Source: Deltaproteobacteria bacterium
Lineage (GTDB): Bacteria; Myxococcota_A; Polyangia; Polyangiales; JADJMO01
Direction: 5' to 3'
DNA: 45,552 nt
NCBI GenBank assembly: GCA_016182965.1
Contig: JACPFM010000138.1
Location: 1 to 45,552 of the forward strand
Below the pieces are notes generated by a model. It was not told where the DNA came from and ran no database searches. It saw nothing but the letters and a program-made list of their open reading frames with translations. This document shows, in pieces, positions 40,615 through 45,552 of this stretch. Position 1 is the stretch's first letter; every line of letters starts with the position of its first letter. The position numbers and the translations under genes are program-made.

Positions 40615-42657
40615 TCACGGCTTGGCGTCTTTCACGCGATTGAACAGCCTGGTCGCCGCCGGCGAGAGCCGCGGAAACTCGAGGGCCAGCTGGCCCTGCT
40701 TCCACAGCGCCGTCCGCACGCGGTGCATGCGTGCGCGGAGGGACGCCGAGCCGCCGTGCAACAGCACGGGGTTGTGCTCGCTCTTCCCGAAGTCCGCCGA
40801 ACGATGGCGCACCTCGAGGATCTCGGCGGTGCGCCGCGACGGGTGGAGGATGTCCGCCGCGAGCCGCTCGTAGGCCTCCCGCGCGCGGTTGGCGATCGCG
40901 ATGTGGTCCTTCTGCGACGTCTGGTCGAAGTACGCGACGATGCCGGCGAAGAGGTCGTCCTCGTCGCCGGGCGCGACGCTCTCGGCGCTCGCCTCGACGT
41001 TCGGTCGGGCCTCGCCCGTGAGCGGGTCGGCGACGTAGCACTCGACCGACGCGCACGCGGGCTCGAGCGGGTCTTCGATGATGTGGTGGTAGTAGAAGAT
41101 GGCCGTCGCGGGCCGTGCCTTCTCGTAGCGCGTGCCCTCGACGCTGACGCCGACCACGTGGGAGAAATGCGGCGGGTTCTCGCCGCGGTAGTCCCAGCGC
41201 GCGAAGTACAGGCCGAACCAGTTGAACTGGGGGTACACCCTCATCAACATCGCTTGCGTGTTGCCCGCCCACCCGGTGTCGACCAGGAGGAGGTTCTTGC
41301 GGCCACCCGAAAGCCCTTCGATGTACGCATCGAGGTGACGCGCCTGGCGCTCGAAGTACTCGCGCACCGCGGCGCCCCACGTCGTCTGCGAGGAGAAGAT
41401 GGCTTGGAAGTGCTCGAGCGTGACCGGCAGCGTCGCCGTCGCGTCGGGGAGATCGAGCGCGACCTCGGGCATCACCGCCGCGAGCATCGACCTCATCGTC
41501 TGGCCGGCGAACTCGCGCGTGATGACGCGCCCGGCGAGCTCGAAGTCGCGCGTGAGACACCCCTTCGCGGTCGCCAGCCGCGACGTGCCGAAGGCCTTCT
41601 GCTCGATCGGCTCCTCGAGGCCGTTCTGCTCGAGGAAGCGACGATAGAGGTAGCCGAGGCGGAGCCCTCCGCGGGCGACGTAGAGGACGACGCTGTCGTC
41701 GGCCGGGTAGGCCGCGAAATACAGCCTGAGTCGGTCGCAGAAGTGGTGGAGGATGGGGCCGAGGACCGCGCGGCCGTACTCCCACCTCGCCTGGCCGAGG
41801 TCGTCGCGACGGATCGCGCGCGGCCGGTCGATCGGCGGCGGGGGCTCGACCTCGCGCGCCTTCTCGAACGAGACCTCGTGGAGCAGGCTGTAGGCGACCA
41901 GCTCCTCCTCGCGGAGGACCCTGCCGGACGAGACGGCCTCGCCGAGCCGTCGATGATAGTCGACGTCTCGGAACGCGAGGTCCTCGCGCTTCCCGCGCTG
42001 GATCGCGTGCAGGAACATCTCGGGGTGCACGAGCGAGCGCGGCGGGGCGAAGGGGAACCCGGGGAAGAGCTCGCCGCGGACCGTGTCCTTCACGAACACG
42101 ATCACGTTCTGGCGATACCACCACTCGACCTTCGGGTCGTGCCAGACCTTGTCGCGTATGCAGTCGACCGCGGAGTAGCCGAGCTTCTGGAACTGCAGCG
42201 CCCAGTACTCGACCCAGTTCTCGTTGACGTGGTGCGTGCCGCCTTGATAGGGCATCGCCGCCGAGAACAGCACGACGTCGGCGTACGACGTCAGCGACCG
42301 GATGAACTGCTCGGCGCCCGACTGCGAGATGTGCTCGGCGACCTCGACCGAGATCGCGAGATCGAAGCGGCGCGGCAGCTTGCCCTCGAAGCTGTGCGAC
42401 AGATCCGTCGGCAGGAACCGCTCGCGGGGGATCTGCAGCAGGTGCGGCATGACGTGCGCGCCGTCGAAGCCGATGACGTCGTCGACGCCCGCGGCCTGGC
42501 ACTCGGCGAGCCAGCTCCCGGTGCCGCAGCCGACGTCGATGACGCTCTCGGGTCGGTAGAGCTCGAAGAGCGTTCGCAGGACGACGCGCGCAGAGGTCCT
42601 GCTCGCGTCCATCTGGTGCGCGTAGAAGTCTTCGTTGTAAGCGGCCTGGGTCGTCAT
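40615..42657 (-). CDS. SAM methyltransferase fused to a COG5610-type C-terminal domain
   Basis: A 680-residue protein. Residues 1-200 are a class I SAM methyltransferase (VIDVGCGTGSW 39-49; FDLAISVEVAEHIS 98-111). Residues 290-480 match the C-terminal part of large COG5610 HAD proteins found in polysaccharide loci: 'RWEYGRAVLGPILHHFCDRL', 'VVLYVARGGLRLGYLYRRFL', and 'LLVDTGWAGNTQAM' (457-470). In those proteins this domain follows the HAD phosphatase; here the HAD is the separate adjacent gene. The rest (480-680) is unassigned. I infer a methylating or chain-end-modifying enzyme for the exported glycan. The gene starts with ATGA overlap on the HAD stop. Confidence 0.85.
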   Translation of the reverse strand: MTTQAAYNEDFYAHQMDASRTSARVVLRTLFELYRPESVIDVGCGTGSWLAECQAAGVDDVIGFDGAHVMPHLLQIPRERFLPTDLSHSFEGKLPRRFDLAISVEVAEHISQSGAEQFIRSLTSYADVVLFSAAMPYQGGTHHVNENWVEYWALQFQKLGYSAVDCIRDKVWHDPKVEWWYRQNVIVFVKDTVRGELFPGFPFAPPRSLVHPEMFLHAIQRGKREDLAFRDVDYHRRLGEAVSSGRVLREEELVAYSLLHEVSFEKAREVEPPPPIDRPRAIRRDDLGQARWEYGRAVLGPILHHFCDRLRLYFAAYPADDSVVLYVARGGLRLGYLYRRFLEQNGLEEPIEQKAFGTSRLATAKGCLTRDFELAGRVITREFAGQTMRSMLAAVMPEVALDLPDATATLPVTLEHFQAIFSSQTTWGAAVREYFERQARHLDAYIEGLSGGRKNLLLVDTGWAGNTQAMLMRVYPQFNWFGLYFARWDYRGENPPHFSHVVGVSVEGTRYEKARPATAIFYYHHIIEDPLEPACASVECYVADPLTGEARPNVEASAESVAPGDEDDLFAGIVAYFDQTSQKDHIAIANRAREAYERLAADILHPSRRTAEILEVRHRSADFGKSEHNPVLLHGGSASLRARMHRVRTALWKQGQLALEFPRLSPAATRLFNRVKDAKP

Positions 42658-43403
42658 GGCAGGAGTCTCTTCAGCAGCGCGGTCGTGTGCAGCTCGCGCG
42701 CGGCGCGCGCCCATTGGAAGGCCTTGCCCCGAGGGAGGTGGAGGGCGTTCCAGCCCTTGGCCCGGGGGCTCGCGACGTCGGAGTGGGCGTTGTCGCCGAC
42801 GTGGAGCAGCTCGTGCGGCGCGAACCCCTCGCTCTCGCAGAACAGGTCGAACAGGCCGCCGGCGTGCTTCGACAGCGAGCTCTCGGAGCTCACGTACCCG
42901 CCGTCGACGGTCAGATCGGCCGCCGCGCGCGCGAGCAGGCGCCGGACCTGCGCGTTGGAGAGATACATGTCGCTGAGGAAGAACAGCTTCTTTCCGCGGC
43001 TGCGCGCCTCGGCGAGCAGCTCGATGATCGCGCGGTTGCCGCGGAGGTTCTGCTCTTCGTAACGGAGCTCCACCTCCTGGATGACGTCGACGAGGCTCGG
43101 GTCCGAGAGGGAGAGGGCGCGCGCGACCAGCTTGCCGATGTCCTCGAACTTCGCCTCGCGCTGGAAGCGGTTCATCGGCGCGGTGCGGTAGGCGATCTCG
43201 TGGCTGAGCGCGCGCGCGTGGAACGCCGCCTCCTTCGAGACGGGGTAGCCGCGCGCGGCGAGCTCGATCGTCAGCTCGCTCGCGATCTCGAAGAACCGCA
43301 GGCGCTCCGGCTTGGTGTTCCGCAGCAGGACGGTGTCGAACACGTCGAAGGTGACCGCGCGGATTCGCGGGTCGTCGACGTGGCGGAAAAACCAGCTGCG
43401 CAT
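42654..43403 (-). CDS. HAD-superfamily hydrolase
   Basis: A 249-residue HAD phosphatase: motif I 'FDVFDTVL' (Asp20, Asp/Thr 23-24), motif II 'FFLSDMYLS' (Ser144), motif III Lys179, and motif IV 'HVGDNAHSD' (201-209). It corresponds to the N-terminal half of COG5610 proteins (for example the 'VTFDVFDTVLLR' start and the 'SDMYLS' motif), whose C-terminal half is found fused to the methyltransferase in the next gene. The stop overlaps its ATG. It begins 2 nt after the methyltransferase-GT gene. The substrate is likely a sugar phosphate or nucleotide-sugar intermediate. Confidence 0.9.
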   Translation of the reverse strand: MRSWFFRHVDDPRIRAVTFDVFDTVLLRNTKPERLRFFEIASELTIELAARGYPVSKEAAFHARALSHEIAYRTAPMNRFQREAKFEDIGKLVARALSLSDPSLVDVIQEVELRYEEQNLRGNRAIIELLAEARSRGKKLFFLSDMYLSNAQVRRLLARAAADLTVDGGYVSSESSLSKHAGGLFDLFCESEGFAPHELLHVGDNAHSDVASPRAKGWNALHLPRGKAFQWARAARELHTTALLKRLLP

Positions 43404-43405
43404 GC

Positions 43406-45292
43406 TCAGGTCTGGCGAATCGCCGCGACGAGCGCCTTGCGCAGCGGGACCTCACGCGTCTTGTCGAGGAGGGCGAGCAAGCGATTGCGCAGCTTCTGCT
43501 TCGCCGTCGGGCCGGGGGGCGGATGGCCGACGTTCAGGCGGACCTCGTTGAGCAGGAAACCGAGGCCGTGCGTGCCGCTCACGAGGTCCTGCCGGAGGTG
43601 TTTGTTCCGGATGGTCATGTCGTAGAGCTGGTGCTGATTCACGCCGTGCACGACCGTGTTGCGGAAGGCGCTCGGCGGCATGTTGATGCGGTGGTGATAG
43701 TTCGCCAGCGGCATGCGCAGCACGGCGATGTCGGTGTGGAGCAGCAGCTTCAGGTTGAAGTCCCAGTCGCCGAGCACCGGCAGGCTCTCGTCGAACCCGC
43801 CGACCTTGTCGTACATCTCGCGGCGGAAGAGGAACGAGATGGGCGGGAAGAGGTTCACCTTGGCGAGGTCGGCCAGGTAGATACCGGTGCACCCCTCGTT
43901 GAACGGGCTCCGTTCGACGATGGTGCAGGTGTCGTCGTCGACGAGGATCTCCTCGACCTTGACGCTGTGGGTGATGACGCCGCCGAACTTCTTGCCGGTG
44001 TCGGCGTCGAGGAACTTGGAGGTCTCCTCGAGGAACGTCGGCTGCCAGGAGTCGTCGTCGTCGTGGATGACGACGTACTCGCTGGCGCTGGCGCGGATTC
44101 CGACGTTCGAGGCCGCCTCCATGCCGCGCGACGTCTCGTTGTGGATGCACATCGTGTCGATGCCGCGCCGACGTGCCTCGCGGACGATCTCGTCGACGCC
44201 CTCGCGCGCGCCGGCGTCGTTCACGACGACCCAGACGAAGTCCTTGAACGCCTGGCACGAGACGCTCTCGAGCGCCCGGCGCAGCAATACGGTGCGGTTC
44301 TTGGTCCGCGTGACGACCGCGATCTTCTTGGAGGCGCGCATCTCGAGCTCATTTCTCGCGTTCTCGCGAGTGGGGTTCGGGGCGGGTGGCGCGCCGTCGC
44401 TGGCGCCGTCGACCTTCGGCTGCTTGGCCTCGAGCGCGCGCGACAGCGCCACGATGTGCGCGTCGCGGTCCTCGATCATCTTCTGCAGACCGCGGGTCTG
44501 GTCGTCGAGCGCCCGTGACAGGCTGGCGATGTGCTCGTCCCGGTCGTCGATCATCTTCTGCAGGCTGCCGAGTCGGAAGGACGCCTCGGTCAGCTTCGCG
44601 CGGTCGTCGTCGGCGTGCTTGTTGGTCGCCTTCTGATAGCGGTCGATCTCGCGCAGCAGACCGCTCTCGACGGCCGCGCGGTGGGCCTTCTCCGAGAGGA
44701 AGACGACGCCGAGCCCCCAGCTGAAGTCGAACTCGAGGTGGAGCGGGTACCGGGCCTTGAGCTCCTGCCAGAAGACGCGCGACTCGTAGTGGACGTACGA
44801 GCCGACGTCGTGGAGGAGCACGATGCCGTCCGGCCGCATCTTCGGCAGCCAGGTGTGGAAGTCCTCGGAGACCGCCTCGTAGGTGTGCAGGCCGTCGATG
44901 TGGAGCAGGTCGATGCTCGCGTCGGCGAAATCGCCGACGGCCTCGGCGAACGTGCTCTTCTTGAACTCGAGGGCGAGCGAGCCGAAGTGCGCATCGCGCG
45001 TCTTGGACACGAGCTCGAAGACCGAGTCGTCGTACTCGCCGGCCTGCGGATCGCCCTTCCAGTGATCGACGCTCACGAGGCGCGTGGGGAGCGCGTGGTC
45101 CTTCATCGCCTGACTGAAGGCGAAGAACGAGCTGCCGTAGTGCGTGCCGAGCTCCACGACCGTCTCGGGCTCGAGGAACGTCACGAGGTCGTAGGCGAAG
45201 CGGCGATGGCCCGACCAGGGGTTCAGCGGCAAGTCGGGATTGACGAGGTCTGCTTCGAAGGCCGGCGCCTGAAATGTCCACTCTTTCTTCAT
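43406..45292 (-). CDS. Methyltransferase - coiled-coil - GT2 glycosyltransferase fusion
   Basis: A 628-residue bifunctional enzyme. Residues 25-205 are a class I methyltransferase of the Methyltransf_24 type (VVELGTHYGSSFFAFSQAMK; 'LLHIDGLHTYEAVSEDF'; 'GIVLLHDVGSYVHYE'). Residues 210-300 are a charged coiled coil containing two 25-residue repeats (LQKMIDDRDEHIASLSRAL at 244-262 and LQKMIEDRDAHIVALSRAL at 269-287). Residues 321-570 are a GT-A glycosyltransferase family 2 domain ('IAVVTRTKNRTVLLRRALES', 'VVIHDDDDSW' with the DXD-like acidic cluster 411-414, 'GDWDFNLKLLLHTDIAVLRM'). I infer that it adds a sugar and methylates it on a glycan exported by Wzm/Wzt. An AGGGA ribosome site precedes ATG. 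Confidence 0.9.
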   Translation of the reverse strand: MKKEWTFQAPAFEADLVNPDLPLNPWSGHRRFAYDLVTFLEPETVVELGTHYGSSFFAFSQAMKDHALPTRLVSVDHWKGDPQAGEYDDSVFELVSKTRDAHFGSLALEFKKSTFAEAVGDFADASIDLLHIDGLHTYEAVSEDFHTWLPKMRPDGIVLLHDVGSYVHYESRVFWQELKARYPLHLEFDFSWGLGVVFLSEKAHRAAVESGLLREIDRYQKATNKHADDDRAKLTEASFRLGSLQKMIDDRDEHIASLSRALDDQTRGLQKMIEDRDAHIVALSRALEAKQPKVDGASDGAPPAPNPTRENARNELEMRASKKIAVVTRTKNRTVLLRRALESVSCQAFKDFVWVVVNDAGAREGVDEIVREARRRGIDTMCIHNETSRGMEAASNVGIRASASEYVVIHDDDDSWQPTFLEETSKFLDADTGKKFGGVITHSVKVEEILVDDDTCTIVERSPFNEGCTGIYLADLAKVNLFPPISFLFRREMYDKVGGFDESLPVLGDWDFNLKLLLHTDIAVLRMPLANYHHRINMPPSAFRNTVVHGVNQHQLYDMTIRNKHLRQDLVSGTHGLGFLLNEVRLNVGHPPPGPTAKQKLRNRLLALLDKTREVPLRKALVAAIRQT

Positions 45293-45552
45293 CGATCGTC
45301 CCTGGATCCCCGCCGTCGCGCCGGGTTCTTAGCCCACAAGGGTCCCGCTTGCCAGGAGCGTCCGCCTCGCCCGTCCACCGGCGGCGGCTGTCCCTAATTG
45401 CCCCCGGGCTAAAGCCTCATCATCCGGCGGAAGCGCTCCGTCCCGGCGATCAAGTTACCGTGAGGAAATAACTCGTGATTCCGCGTGTTTTCGCCGCGCG
45501 GATTTTCTGGCAGCTCGTGCGCGATGGAGTCGATCGAGCAGGAGTGGGCGAC
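45293..45552. other. Right edge, no complete gene
   Basis: The promoter side of the methyltransferase-GT gene, then a REP fragment (45397-45416). From about 45455 the DNA is less GC-rich (GAGGAAATAACTCGTGATTC) and resembles the end of a mobile element. A plus-strand ATG at 45524 (MESIEQEWA...) may start a gene cut off by the window. No further support. Confidence 0.4.
45397..45416. repeat. Truncated REP fragment
   Basis: ATTGCCCCCGGGCTAAAGCC matches the left end of the REPIN at 36456-36474 (ATTTGCCCCCGGGCTGAAGCC) except for two differences. The rest of the hairpin (CCGGGG...) is missing, replaced by TCATCATCCGG. Confidence 0.6.

Noticed and set aside
42658..43455. N-terminal extension of the methyltransferase fusion (about 270 codons)
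   Set aside because: Overlaps the HAD gene out of frame and is Arg-rich; ATG 42657 with the ATGA overlap and the methyltransferase domain fix the real start.

Overview
This is very GC-rich DNA with strong third-position G/C. It carries many lipoproteins whose mature ends are Asp/Ala-rich ('DADAAD'-type), two AgmX/PglI-type C-terminal domains, VWA, Kelch and FG-GAP surface proteins, cytoplasmic hybrid histidine kinases, and ECF sigma factor/outer-membrane-barrel clusters. The combination points to a Myxococcota bacterium, most likely class Polyangia. That assignment is an inference from gene content; there is no rRNA or other marker in the window. I saw no tRNA, rRNA or CRISPR array.

Layout. 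(a) 1-396: gene-free start with a cluster of 17-nt hairpins. (b) 397-11717: mostly small secreted or lipid-anchored proteins of unknown function, a HEAT-like repeat protein, and one striking protein (8337-9149) that joins a degenerate J-domain, two membrane helices and an Hsp70 substrate-binding-domain-like tail. (c) 11760-18034: a PAS hybrid histidine kinase, a large FG-GAP/CARDB lipoprotein, a broken antitoxin/nucleotidyltransferase pair, a DUF4240 protein, an AgmX-type lipoprotein and a GNAT acetyltransferase. (d) 18099-23807: a barrel protein - ECF sigma factor - membrane protein - Cys-rich lipoprotein cluster, followed by a damaged, rearranged second copy: a chimeric remnant, and a paralogous lipoprotein interrupted by a single in-frame amber codon. 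(e) 23867-31481: envelope proteins, including a PEGA-like protein, a Kelch lipoprotein with 11 tandem pentapeptides, a PGRS-like glycine-rich lipoprotein and a VWA lipoprotein. (f) 31485-34567, minus strand: a short HTH regulator, an inositol-monophosphatase-family enzyme, a thiolase and a TerB-like protein. (g) 34657-45292: a PEP synthase/PPDK regulatory protein and a surface-polysaccharide locus (rfbD, Wzm/Wzt-type ABC exporter, hybrid kinase, methyltransferase fusions, HAD phosphatase, methyltransferase-GT2 fusion).

Cross-cutting observations. At least thirteen genes have a TAnnnT hexamer exactly 6-7 nt before the start codon and no clear Shine-Dalgarno, the signature of leaderless transcripts; genes inside operons and some single genes use normal Shine-Dalgarno sites. 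A REPIN-like element flanked by a 46-bp direct repeat has separated rfbD from the ABC permease gene and apparently destroyed an ancestral GTGA overlap. The most unusual single protein is the J-domain/Hsp70-tail membrane fusion. The most unusual architecture is the polysaccharide-locus pair in which the C-terminal half of a COG5610-type HAD protein appears transplanted onto a methyltransferase next to a stand-alone HAD gene.
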